Source: JANXUR01 sp038229415
GTDB taxonomy: Bacteria; Acidobacteriota; Terriglobia; Terriglobales; Acidobacteriaceae
Direction of reading: 5' to 3'
Length of the DNA stretch: 64,000 bases
Assembly: GCA_038229415.1 (NCBI GenBank)
Contig: JBBROM010000001.1
Span: 62,001 to 126,000 of the forward strand
The notes beneath the pieces were generated by a model. The model saw nothing but the letters and a program-made list of their open reading frames with translations. It ran no database searches and was not told the DNA's origin. How positions within the stretch are numbered: position 1 is the first letter of the stretch; each line of letters starts with the position of its first letter. Shown here piece by piece: positions 9,202-16,552 of this stretch. The translations under genes and the position numbers were made by a program.

Positions 9202-9636
9202 ATGTCCGCACAAATTTTTGAAACACATTCCGCGGCAGAAACAATCGAGCTCGGCGCGCGCATTGGTGCCGAGTTCGCGCCGCCGAAACTCGTACTGCTG
9301 CGCGGCGACCTAGGCGCGGGCAAGACGACGCTGGTAAAGGGTATCGCCCGCGCTTTTGACGCCGCTGAGGAACAAGATGTGACCAGTCCTACTTTTACGC
9401 TGGTACACGAATATCGCGGCCCGCGCGTGATCGTCTATCACCTCGACCTTTATCGCATTGACACTGAGCGTGAACTAGCGACGCTTGGCCTAGAAGATAT
9501 GCGGGCGGATGATGCGATTGTGCTCATCGAGTGGGGCGAGAAATTCCCTAGACTCGTTCGCGATTGCGACGCGGAGGTTGTGATTGAGCAGACGGGTGAA
9601 GATTCACGGAAGTTGACGCTGCTGGCCAAGCGCTAA
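9202..9636 (+). CDS. tsaE: tRNA t6A biosynthesis ATPase TsaE
   Basis: Small cytoplasmic ATPase that works with TsaB, TsaC and TsaD to make N6-threonylcarbamoyl-adenosine in tRNAs reading ANN codons. The 144 residues include the Walker A motif GDLGAGKTT, the FTLVHEY segment and the family stretch HLDLYRI followed by LIEWGEKFP. Length is normal for TsaE. It lies directly after nnr on the same strand and is followed by an inverted-repeat element that separates it from fabI, transcribed toward it. Confidence 0.95.
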   Translation: MSAQIFETHSAAETIELGARIGAEFAPPKLVLLRGDLGAGKTTLVKGIARAFDAAEEQDVTSPTFTLVHEYRGPRVIVYHLDLYRIDTERELATLGLEDMRADDAIVLIEWGEKFPRLVRDCDAEVVIEQTGEDSRKLTLLAKR

Positions 9637-9639
9637 AGC

Positions 9640-9701
9640 AAAATCCGACACAGAGACACAGAGGCACTGAGAAAGACGAACTCATTTTTCTCTGTGCCTC
9701 T
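9640..9701. repeat. Dispersed inverted repeat (CTCTGTG-type), convergent gene junction
   Basis: Between the convergent tsaE and fabI genes lies AAAATCCGACACAGAG followed by an imperfect 15-bp inverted repeat: arm 9660-9674 (AGAGGCACTGAGAAA) and arm 9687-9701 (TTTCTCTGTGCCTCT), one mismatch. The same AAAATC-GACACAGAG core recurs at 24714-24831. The hairpin with its T-rich loop and flank could end transcription from both sides. Confidence 0.7.
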
Positions 9702-9736
9702 TTGGCGGAACTGGTTCTTGGCTTCCGGGAGCGCGG

Positions 9737-10519
9737 TCAGAAGCCCATGATGTTGTAGCCGCAATCTACGTATATTGTTTCGCCGGTAATGCCGGTCGAA
9801 AGATCTGACGCCAGGAACAGCGCGGTGTTGCCGACTTCGGCAGTCTCAATATTGCGGCCCAGCGGCGCACGCTCGGCGTGGCCCTTGAGCATGTCGCTTA
9901 AGCCGGAGATGCCGCGAGCCGCCAGCGTCTTGATGGGCCCAGCCGAGATGGCGTTGACGCGGATTTTCTGCTTGCCGAGGTCGCTGGCCAGGTAGCGGAC
10001 GCAGCATTCGAGCGCGGCTTTGGCCACGGCCATCACGTTATAGCGCGGCACCACTTTTTCCGCGCCGTAATAGCTCATCGTCATAATGCTGCCGCCATCG
10101 GTCATGAGGGGCGCGGCTCCGCGCGCCACGGCCACCAGCGAATAGGCGCTGACGTCGAGCGCGACGCGGAAGGCTTCGCGCGTGGTGCTGACGAACTCGC
10201 CAGCGAGCGCTTCGGCGGGCGCGTAGGCGACGCTGTGGACGACCACGTCGAGCTTGCCGTAGCGGTCTTTAAGCGTAGCGAACAGCGCGTCCACTTCGGC
10301 GTCGTTCGAAACGTCACACTGAAATCCCTCGGCGTTCGGCAACGCAGCGATCAGGTCTTTGGACTCCTGTCCCAAGCGCTCGTTCTGATAGGTGATAGCG
10401 AGCGTGGCGCCAGCGCCAGCTAACGCCTGCGCAATCGCCCATGCGATGCTGCGCTTGTTGGCGACGCCGAATACGACGGCGGTACGGCCAGTGAGATTTA
10501 GTTGCGATGGTTGCGACAT
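9737..10519 (-). CDS. fabI: Enoyl-[acyl-carrier-protein] reductase (NADH), FabI type
   Basis: Catalyses the last step of each fatty-acid elongation round. The 260-residue short-chain dehydrogenase-type fold shows VFGVANKRSIAWAIAQ at the cofactor site, the divergent SDR active site Tyr-x6-Lys in YYGAEKVVPRYNVMAVAKAALE (second Tyr and Lys), and the substrate loop NAISAGPIKTLAARGISG, which is diagnostic for FabI rather than FabG. The start at 10519 follows GGAGGG with good spacing; 17 further in-frame codons upstream are open but lack such a site. A 57-codon Phd-like gene ends 47 bases upstream on the same strand. Confidence 0.96.
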   Translation of the reverse strand: MSQPSQLNLTGRTAVVFGVANKRSIAWAIAQALAGAGATLAITYQNERLGQESKDLIAALPNAEGFQCDVSNDAEVDALFATLKDRYGKLDVVVHSVAYAPAEALAGEFVSTTREAFRVALDVSAYSLVAVARGAAPLMTDGGSIMTMSYYGAEKVVPRYNVMAVAKAALECCVRYLASDLGKQKIRVNAISAGPIKTLAARGISGLSDMLKGHAERAPLGRNIETAEVGNTALFLASDLSTGITGETIYVDCGYNIMGF

Positions 10520-10566
10520 GAAAAACCCTCCACGAGTGCGAATAGAGAGGATATCAAGCGGAGTGG

Positions 10567-10740
10567 TCACTTACCAATGCAGCTCATCAGGCCAACTAGC
10601 TTGTCGGCGCGGATGATGGCAATATTTTTTCCGCTGCGACGGCGAACGATCACAGTCGCGTTGCGCCGCCAGACTCGATCCAGGATTGCGCCCAGATTTC
10701 TACGAAGTTCAGTTGCGGTAATTTCTTTTGCCACGTGCAT
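10567..10740 (-). CDS. Short Phd/YefM-like antitoxin-type protein (57 aa)
   Basis: Translating the minus strand from ATG at 10740 gives MHVAKEITATELRRNLGAIL and then a basic stretch ending RADKLVGLMSCIGK before TGA. The pattern of a short N-terminal strand, TATELRRNLGAILDRV helix and a VIVRRRSGKNIAII strand pair is that of Phd/YefM antitoxins, which bind DNA through this fold. The usual toxin-binding C-terminal tail is very short. No toxin gene lies next to it: fabI is downstream and a receiver-like gene lies upstream on the same strand (52 bases away). It may be an orphan regulator or a remnant. Function is inferred from sequence pattern only. Confidence 0.65.
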   Translation of the reverse strand: MHVAKEITATELRRNLGAILDRVWRRNATVIVRRRSGKNIAIIRADKLVGLMSCIGK

Positions 10741-10791
10741 GTTCCTCAGCTCCAGAATAGCTCACTACATCTGTTCTTCGGCATTGATCCG

Positions 10792-11625
10792 CTACTTCTT
10801 CACCGCCACGGCCAGTCCGCTCCAGTGGGGGCTGATGGCGCAAACTTTGTAGTCCACTAGGCCCACTGCGAGGATGGTGTCGCGAATGTCGTTCTCGCTG
10901 AGGTCTTTGAACAGCGACGAAGTTCGCTTGGGCCATGAGATCCAGAGTTTTGGCTTGTCCTTAGGCACACGCATGGCAAGGTTGGCCAAGCGCAGAAGCG
11001 GTTTGAGTCCAGCATGGAATTCCGCAGCATCGCGAAAGAAGAAGAGCATGATGTCGCGGAGTTCGGGCTTCTTTTCTTCCTTTTCGTGCAATGACGATTC
11101 TTCGACATGGGCACCGTTGGGCAGCGGATCGAGGAAGCTGGTCGCGCCACGCGGCGCGTCAAACAAGCAGATGGATGCGCCTTCACGGATTCCCAACTTC
11201 TGCGCGAGGGTCCGTCCGGCGTAGCGATCCATCATCTGCGTGGGGACGACTGGGGGTGCCGCACTTTTCGCCGTTGGCTTCAGCGTTCGTAGCAACTGAG
11301 CCTCCAGCTTGGCCCAAGTTGTATAGGTGGCGTCGGGCAGCAGCTCTCGAATCGCCTCTACTTTTTCGAGCGCGCCTTCCACAAAGATCAGCGGAATGTG
11401 GCGCGTGGCTTTGGCGCCGCGAAAGCCGACGGCGACTTCGCGTCCATGCGAGGGCAGGCGGGAAAGGTCAATCACCACAGCGTCGGGCTGTTCGGCCTTC
11501 CAGCGCGTGAAGCTACCGGCGATACTTTCCGCTTCATGCAGAACGGTGCGTCCAAGCTTTTTCAGCGAGGCGATGCGGGGCTTCGCTTCTGCCGCGTTCC
11601 AGTGGATCAGTCGCAGTTTCGCCAT
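10792..11625 (-). CDS. Receiver-like domain fused to DUF3052-like domain
   Basis: A 277-residue soluble protein of unknown function. Residues 1-115 have the alternating pattern of a response-regulator receiver, with PDAVVIDLSRLPSHG at the usual phosphorylation strand and HIPLIFVEGA at the next. Residues 125-277 match the DUF3052 pattern, including YAGRTLAQKLGIREGASICLF, LWISWPKRTSS and VGLVDYKVCAISPHWSGLAV. DUF3052 proteins are small and uncharacterised; the N-terminal receiver-like fusion is the notable part. A conserved Asp is present in DLSRLP, but the acidic pair and Lys needed for phosphorylation are not obvious, so it may be a pseudo-receiver. Confidence 0.6.
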   Translation of the reverse strand: MAKLRLIHWNAAEAKPRIASLKKLGRTVLHEAESIAGSFTRWKAEQPDAVVIDLSRLPSHGREVAVGFRGAKATRHIPLIFVEGALEKVEAIRELLPDATYTTWAKLEAQLLRTLKPTAKSAAPPVVPTQMMDRYAGRTLAQKLGIREGASICLFDAPRGATSFLDPLPNGAHVEESSLHEKEEKKPELRDIMLFFFRDAAEFHAGLKPLLRLANLAMRVPKDKPKLWISWPKRTSSLFKDLSENDIRDTILAVGLVDYKVCAISPHWSGLAVAVKK

Positions 11626-11725
11626 ATCGTTATCCTTGTCCGGCAGTGTATCGAATTTGCCGCTCCAAATTCACGCGGCGCGATATACTCTCGCGTTGGC
11701 AACAAGCTAGTACCGAAACGCAGGG

Positions 11726-12385
11726 GTGGGTGTGAATCTGGGTCGTTTGTTCGGAAAACCGAAGCTGAAGCAGGAGCACAAGGTGCTGCGGCAACTGCAG
11801 CAACGCGGCGAAGCCGTGGTGCCGGAGTATCACCGGGAGACCCCGGAGTGTCCGCAGCCCGAGCGTTGGAGCATGTATGACTCGATGACCGCCGAGGTCG
11901 AGGTGCTGGAATTTCTGCGCACGCTGGTGACGACGATCAAGCCCGAACTCATCGTCGAAACCGGCACCTTCAGCGGCATCAGCACGCTGTGGATGGCTGA
12001 GGGTTGCAAGGCCAATGGCTTCGGACGGATCGTCACTTGCGAGTTCGATCCGCTGGTGTATGAAAGCGCGAAGGCGCGTTTCGCCGCGTCAGAGCTCGCC
12101 GAATGGATCGAGCTACGGAACGAATCGAGTCTGGAGATGGAAATCGAGGGCAGGATTGATCTCTTATTCAGCGACAGCGACATGCCGATTCGCGAACAGG
12201 AGGTGCGCCGCTTTTTACCGCAGATTAATCCCCAGGGATTGATCCTGATGCACGATGCCAGTTCACATCTGAAGCAGGTGAGGGAAGCGGCACTGAAGCT
12301 GGAGCAGGAAGGGCTGATCTCGGTGGTGTTGCTGCCGACGCCGCGCGGGTTGGTGGTGGCGCAGAAGCGCCAGGGCCGGAAGTAG
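11726..12385 (+). CDS. Class I SAM-dependent methyltransferase (Methyltransf_24-like)
   Basis: Predicted 219-residue methyltransferase. The SAM site is seen as IVETGTFSGISTLWMA (motif I), followed by IVTCEFDPLVYESAKARF with the acidic residue that binds the ribose, and IDLLFSDSDMPIREQEVRRF with the later strand. The C-terminal part GLILMHDASSH is typical of the O-methyltransferase-like Methyltransf_24 group. Substrate unknown. A GTG start at 11726 with upstream GCAGGG is used; GTG at 11732 is equally possible. It is divergent from the receiver/DUF3052 gene and convergent with the next gene, so it probably has its own promoter. Confidence 0.75.
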   Translation: MGVNLGRLFGKPKLKQEHKVLRQLQQRGEAVVPEYHRETPECPQPERWSMYDSMTAEVEVLEFLRTLVTTIKPELIVETGTFSGISTLWMAEGCKANGFGRIVTCEFDPLVYESAKARFAASELAEWIELRNESSLEMEIEGRIDLLFSDSDMPIREQEVRRFLPQINPQGLILMHDASSHLKQVREAALKLEQEGLISVVLLPTPRGLVVAQKRQGRK

Positions 12386-12399
12386 TTATTGGCTTGTAC

Positions 12400-12936
12400 T
12401 CAGTGAGGTAACAGCGAATCAGAAAGTAGCTTGGCTTTTTGCGCGAGCGTTCTGGCCCGCGGCAGGTCGCCGTCATGCGCGGCTTCGCGCGATTGATGCA
12501 GAAACAGTTGCGCCTGTGCTTTGGTGGCGGTCTGGCTGGTGTTCAGTTTGCCTGCGCGCTGTAAATCCTCAAGGCGCTGCAAGTTGGTCTCAGCCCCGTT
12601 CATCCAGTCAGCGGCAGCAGTCTGCTCGGCCAAGTCGCCGCCATGGGAAACACCCGGATAAACTTCACCTACGCTGGTGACGGTTCCGCCGTCATAGACG
12701 ACCTTTTTCTTGAGCCTCGGCGCGTCCTGCTTTACGCCTTCCACGCTGAGCGCAGTCGGTTTCGCCTTTGGCTTCTTGGTCTTCGATGCCAACTTCTTGG
12801 GCGCCAACTTTGTGGTTGGGGGCGCAGCCTTTCCCGGCTCAGGAGGCGGACTCTGTGGCCACATCACCAGCGGACTCAGACTCGCCATGATCAGCAGGCC
12901 AGCCGCTGCGCTTGCGCGTTTTATCGTGTTCGTCAT
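12400..12936 (-). CDS. Exported Lys/Pro-rich protein of unknown function
   Basis: I do not recognise this 178-residue protein. It begins with a plausible signal peptide (basic MTNTIKR, then a hydrophobic stretch to about residue 28). Residues 30-65 are rich in Pro, Lys and Ala and look disordered. The rest is mostly helical, with a possible TPR-like hairpin (LEDLQRAGKLNTSQTATKAQ and then REAAHDGDLPRARTLAQKA). It lies 13 bases downstream of the histidine kinase stop on the same strand, so it is probably the third gene of the kinase operon and may be a periplasmic partner. Confidence 0.6.
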   Translation of the reverse strand: MTNTIKRASAAAGLLIMASLSPLVMWPQSPPPEPGKAAPPTTKLAPKKLASKTKKPKAKPTALSVEGVKQDAPRLKKKVVYDGGTVTSVGEVYPGVSHGGDLAEQTAAADWMNGAETNLQRLEDLQRAGKLNTSQTATKAQAQLFLHQSREAAHDGDLPRARTLAQKAKLLSDSLLPH

Positions 12937-12949
12937 TTCCGTCTTTCTA

Positions 12950-14827
12950 TTATGCGCTCGCCTTGTCGCTTGGCGGTGAGGTCGCCGATATCGCTGTTGT
13001 GGGGAGCGGCTCCGCCGGAAGTCTCAAGCGGAACGTCGTGCCTGTGCCGACCTCAGAGTCGAAATCAATCGAACCATGATGCAATTGCATGATCTGGAAC
13101 GCCTGTGCCAGGCCGATGCCACTTCCGGACGTCTTGGTGGTGAAGTAAAGGTCGAACACACGATCCTGAATCTCGACGGGCATTCCGGCCCCGGTGTCGC
13201 GGATGGAAACCACGACATCATCCGAGTCGCGATCCACGGCAATGGCAAGGCTGCCCCCACCGGGCATCGCCTGGATTCCATTTAGCACCACGTTCACCAG
13301 CACCTGCTTGATCAAGTCGCGATCCGCGCGCACGGTGAACACTTGGGCAGAGTCCTGCGAAGTCAGATGGACGTTTGCTTGCGCCGCATCTGGGGTGGTG
13401 AGCGCCACGACGTCTTGCAACAATGTCTGCAAGTTCAGTAGCACGACTCGCAGGGCAACCGGACGGGTGAAGTCCACCAGTGTTTGCACCACGCGATCGA
13501 GCCGCCGAATCTCGTTTTCGATAATGTCCATGTGGCGTTGCGCCGCGGGCTCGCTTCCATTCAGCTTGAACCGCAGATTTTCCAGATGCAGCACTATGGC
13601 GTTGATGGGATTCTTGACCTCATGCGCCACGCCGGAAGTCAAGCGTCCGGTGGAAGAGAGGCGACGCGACACCTCGATTTCATCTTCAATCCGGCGAGCT
13701 GATTCAACGTCGCGCAACGTCAGCATGGCGCCGATGGAGGTGCCGCGCTGCTCAATCCAATCCAGCGTGACTTCCACCCGGCGACCATTCAACTTGAGTT
13801 CACGAGGCGTGATGCCTTCCTGCAGCACGAAAGCGCTGGCTACCAGAGCATCGAGGGGCGTATCTGCGGAGAATATCTCTGCTGCAGCTTTGCCGATCAG
13901 TTCCGTGTGCGGTCGTTGCAGAAAGCGCTCCATGGCGGTACTGACCAGAACGGTTCGGCCGTCGCGCGCGAACAGCATCAGGCCGTCCTGCAGGTTCGCC
14001 ATCATCTGTTCCACGTTGTTTTGCAGCGCTGCGAAGACTTCACGAGCATCCCGCATCTGGCGATCCAGATTTTCGATCTTGGAAGTGACTTTTCCGTATT
14101 CGTCGCCACGGGGCTTTTCCAGCCGTGCGCTGCCATCATCAGAGGCGCCCACGCGGTCGAGCCTTTGTGAGATGCGATCCAGGGGGCTCAGGACGAGTTG
14201 CGACAACCCGGCAGCCAGCAGTAAGGCGACCAGAACCACACTCAAGGAAATTTGCAGCACCTGCTGAATCTTGGGCTTAATTTCGCTGGTCAGCAGCACC
14301 GTAGATATCCCGATGCGAGCTGTGCCGAAATCAGTGCCTTGCAATTGAATCGGCCAGCGGACCTCGTACACCACTGGCTCATCGTATGCCGCGGAAAGCT
14401 GCTGCCGAAAGCCAGCATTGCGCAATTGCTGAAACAAAGGGCGAGTAGGCGCAGGCTTGTGGACCATGGCTGGATTGCTGTGGACCAGCGTGTTGCCATC
14501 CGCATCCACAATGCTCACGTCGTAAACGTATGTGGCGTCGCTGCCGGAGTTGCGCACCTGTTCGAGCAACAGCCGGTCAGTGGCAAGGTAATCTTCAATC
14601 GCCTGCCGAAGTTGTTCTGGATCGGTTGTATCCACGCGGGTATCGGTTAGATCAGGAACGGCGTTGACGGCGGTTTCAGCGAGTTCACGGCTGAGCAAAT
14701 CGGCCGTGTCATAGGCTGCGACCAACCGTTGCCGCAAAAATTGCGCCAGATATAAATAGGAAGAAGCTGTCGCCAGCACAAATACCATGCTGGTGATCGC
14801 CAGGACGAGTTTACTTCGCAGGCTCAC
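12950..14827 (-). CDS. Membrane sensor histidine kinase, NtrB-like
   Basis: A 625-residue kinase that pairs with the sigma-54 activator encoded 20 bases upstream. Order of parts: transmembrane helix (about 7-27), extracytoplasmic sensor region (to about 190), second membrane helix (LSVVLVALLLAAGLSQLVL), HAMP linker, PAS-like domain (about 275-375), dimerisation domain with the phospho-accepting His in TSGVAHEVKNPINAI, and an ATPase domain with NGIQAM, DTGAGMP and SGSGIGLAQAF boxes. The HEVKNP form of the H-box is typical of NtrB/AtoS-type kinases. The external domain binds an unknown signal. Gene order is regulator, kinase, exported protein. Confidence 0.92.
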   Translation of the reverse strand: MSLRSKLVLAITSMVFVLATASSYLYLAQFLRQRLVAAYDTADLLSRELAETAVNAVPDLTDTRVDTTDPEQLRQAIEDYLATDRLLLEQVRNSGSDATYVYDVSIVDADGNTLVHSNPAMVHKPAPTRPLFQQLRNAGFRQQLSAAYDEPVVYEVRWPIQLQGTDFGTARIGISTVLLTSEIKPKIQQVLQISLSVVLVALLLAAGLSQLVLSPLDRISQRLDRVGASDDGSARLEKPRGDEYGKVTSKIENLDRQMRDAREVFAALQNNVEQMMANLQDGLMLFARDGRTVLVSTAMERFLQRPHTELIGKAAAEIFSADTPLDALVASAFVLQEGITPRELKLNGRRVEVTLDWIEQRGTSIGAMLTLRDVESARRIEDEIEVSRRLSSTGRLTSGVAHEVKNPINAIVLHLENLRFKLNGSEPAAQRHMDIIENEIRRLDRVVQTLVDFTRPVALRVVLLNLQTLLQDVVALTTPDAAQANVHLTSQDSAQVFTVRADRDLIKQVLVNVVLNGIQAMPGGGSLAIAVDRDSDDVVVSIRDTGAGMPVEIQDRVFDLYFTTKTSGSGIGLAQAFQIMQLHHGSIDFDSEVGTGTTFRLRLPAEPLPTTAISATSPPSDKASA

Positions 14828-14847
14828 GTTCAGCTATTCTGCCTGCA

Positions 14848-16248
14848 CTAGCCTCTGCCTGCCAACACCGGATGGTCTGTGCCGGCATATTCCTTCAGTT
14901 TGTTGTGCAGCGTCTTAAGGCTGATTTTGAGGATTTCGGCTGCCCGGGTCTTGTTGTTGTGAGTGGCTTCGAGCGTCTTCAGGATGAGGAGCCGTTCCGC
15001 CTCGTCCACCGAAGTACCGACGTCGAGGTTCACGGTATTGGCGTCACCACTGCGGCGCCACTGGTTTACTTCGCCAAAGTCGGGTGGCAGATGCCGAGGC
15101 TCGATCAGAGCGCCTTCGCACACAATGACGGCGCGCTCCAGCGTGTTCCTGAGTTCGCGCACGTTGCCGGGCCAGTTGTGGGCTTCCAGCGCCTGGCGAG
15201 CAGCCTCGCTGATGGACGCAACTCGGCGACCGTGCTTCTGATTCATGTCTTGCAACAGGGATTCCGCGAGCAGCGAAAGGTCGCTCATGCGCTCACGCAG
15301 CGGAGGCATAGGCAGATCGAACACCCGCAGGCGATAGTACAAGTCGCTACGAAGGACGCCTTCGGCCACGGCCTGCTGGGGAATCTTATTGGTGGCGGCC
15401 AGCACCCGGACGTCCACCGCAGTCTCGGACTTGCTGCCTAGGCGGCGAATTTTGTGGTCTTCCAGTACCCTCAGCAGCTTTGCCTGGGTGGCGATCGGCA
15501 TTTCGCCAATTTCGTCGAGCAGCAGGGTTCCGCCCTCGGCCAGCTCAAAACAGCCGATGCGGCGCTCCAGGGCTCCCGTAAAAGCACCCCGCTCGTGGCC
15601 GAAGATCTCGCTCTCGATCAGAGTTTCAGGAATGGCGGCACAGTTTATGGCGACAAAGGGCCGGTTCCGGCGGGGGCTCAGTTCGTGAATCGTCCGCGCC
15701 GCCAACTCTTTTCCGGTACCGCTTTCGCCAGTAATCAGCACCGACGCGGTGCTGGGAGCGACCATTTCGATCAGCCGGAACAGCTCCTTCATGGGAGTGG
15801 AGCAGCCGACCAGCGAACCGAGTGAGCCGGTGTCGCGCAGTCGCCGGCGCATCACCTCTTTTTCAACTTTGTCACTGTGGCGCTGGGAGGCGTTCTGCAA
15901 AATAGTGCGTAAACGATTGAAATCAATTGGCTTAGTGATGTAGTCGTAAGCGCCAATGCGCATCGCCTGCACCGCGCTGTCAATCGTTCCCTGGGCCGTA
16001 ACCACGATGAAAGCAATGGTTTCGGTCTCGCCCTTAAGGCTGTTCAGCAAGTCCATTCCGCCCATGCGAGGCATTTTAAGGTCAGAGACCACGATCGTTG
16101 GCGACCAAGCCCCAATGACCTCTGTAGCCTCAATGCCGTCAGCGGCGGTACGAGTGGCATATCCCCAGCTGGATACCAGCTCGGCAAGACCGGTACGCTC
16201 GTTTTCCTCGTCTTCCACGATCAGTACTTTGCCAGTTTTTTCAGACAT
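14848..16248 (-). CDS. Sigma-54-dependent response regulator, NtrC family
   Basis: A 466-residue activator of sigma-54 promoters. Residues 1-120 are a receiver with the phospho-acceptor in IVVSDLKMPRMGG. Residues 145-375 form the AAA+ domain, with Walker A GESGTGKE, the sigma-54 contact loop GAFTGA and Walker B GGTLLLDEIGE. The C-terminus has a Fis-type helix-turn-helix (TRAAEILKISLKTLHNKL). All parts look intact. Its kinase is encoded next on the same strand. It is divergent from the OmpA/PKD gene across a 304-base gap; no clear sigma-54 site was found there. Confidence 0.94.
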   Translation of the reverse strand: MSEKTGKVLIVEDEENERTGLAELVSSWGYATRTAADGIEATEVIGAWSPTIVVSDLKMPRMGGMDLLNSLKGETETIAFIVVTAQGTIDSAVQAMRIGAYDYITKPIDFNRLRTILQNASQRHSDKVEKEVMRRRLRDTGSLGSLVGCSTPMKELFRLIEMVAPSTASVLITGESGTGKELAARTIHELSPRRNRPFVAINCAAIPETLIESEIFGHERGAFTGALERRIGCFELAEGGTLLLDEIGEMPIATQAKLLRVLEDHKIRRLGSKSETAVDVRVLAATNKIPQQAVAEGVLRSDLYYRLRVFDLPMPPLRERMSDLSLLAESLLQDMNQKHGRRVASISEAARQALEAHNWPGNVRELRNTLERAVIVCEGALIEPRHLPPDFGEVNQWRRSGDANTVNLDVGTSVDEAERLLILKTLEATHNNKTRAAEILKISLKTLHNKLKEYAGTDHPVLAGRG

Positions 16249-16552
16249 AACTCACCCCCAAGCACTAGACTCATTAGAACCCGAAGGGGGACGACTCGTC
16301 GCGCTATGAAAAAAATATATACTCGATCTGGTCCATGACTTTCGGAAGACAGGGCCATTAACGGGTACGACGCGGGTACCAATCCGACCGGTACGAAGAC
16401 GTCTAGCCCATACCTGCGTTAGATTTCTATTGATTCTAGGGAGTTTTCCTGTAGAATTCAGGTACGGCTAGGTTAAGATTTGCATGAACGAAGGAATCAA
16501 AATTTTGGTTGTGACGCCAAGAGAGCACCTCAAGGGTCTGGAGGAATTTTCA
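16249..16552. other. Divergent intergenic region between ntrC-like and ompA-like genes
   Basis: About 300 bases with no convincing gene. It holds an AT-rich patch near 16310-16325, a GGTAC-rich stretch (16355-16395) and the promoter of the OmpA-like gene. A short open frame from 16484 runs into the OmpA gene in frame, but is unlikely to be its start. Confidence 0.5.
16430..16457 (+). promoter_or_regulatory. Predicted sigma-70-type promoter for the OmpA/PKD gene
   Basis: TTGATT (16430-16435), a 16-base spacer and TAGAAT (16452-16457). Transcription would start near 16464, leaving a leader of about 90 bases before the ATG at 16553. Confidence 0.5.
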
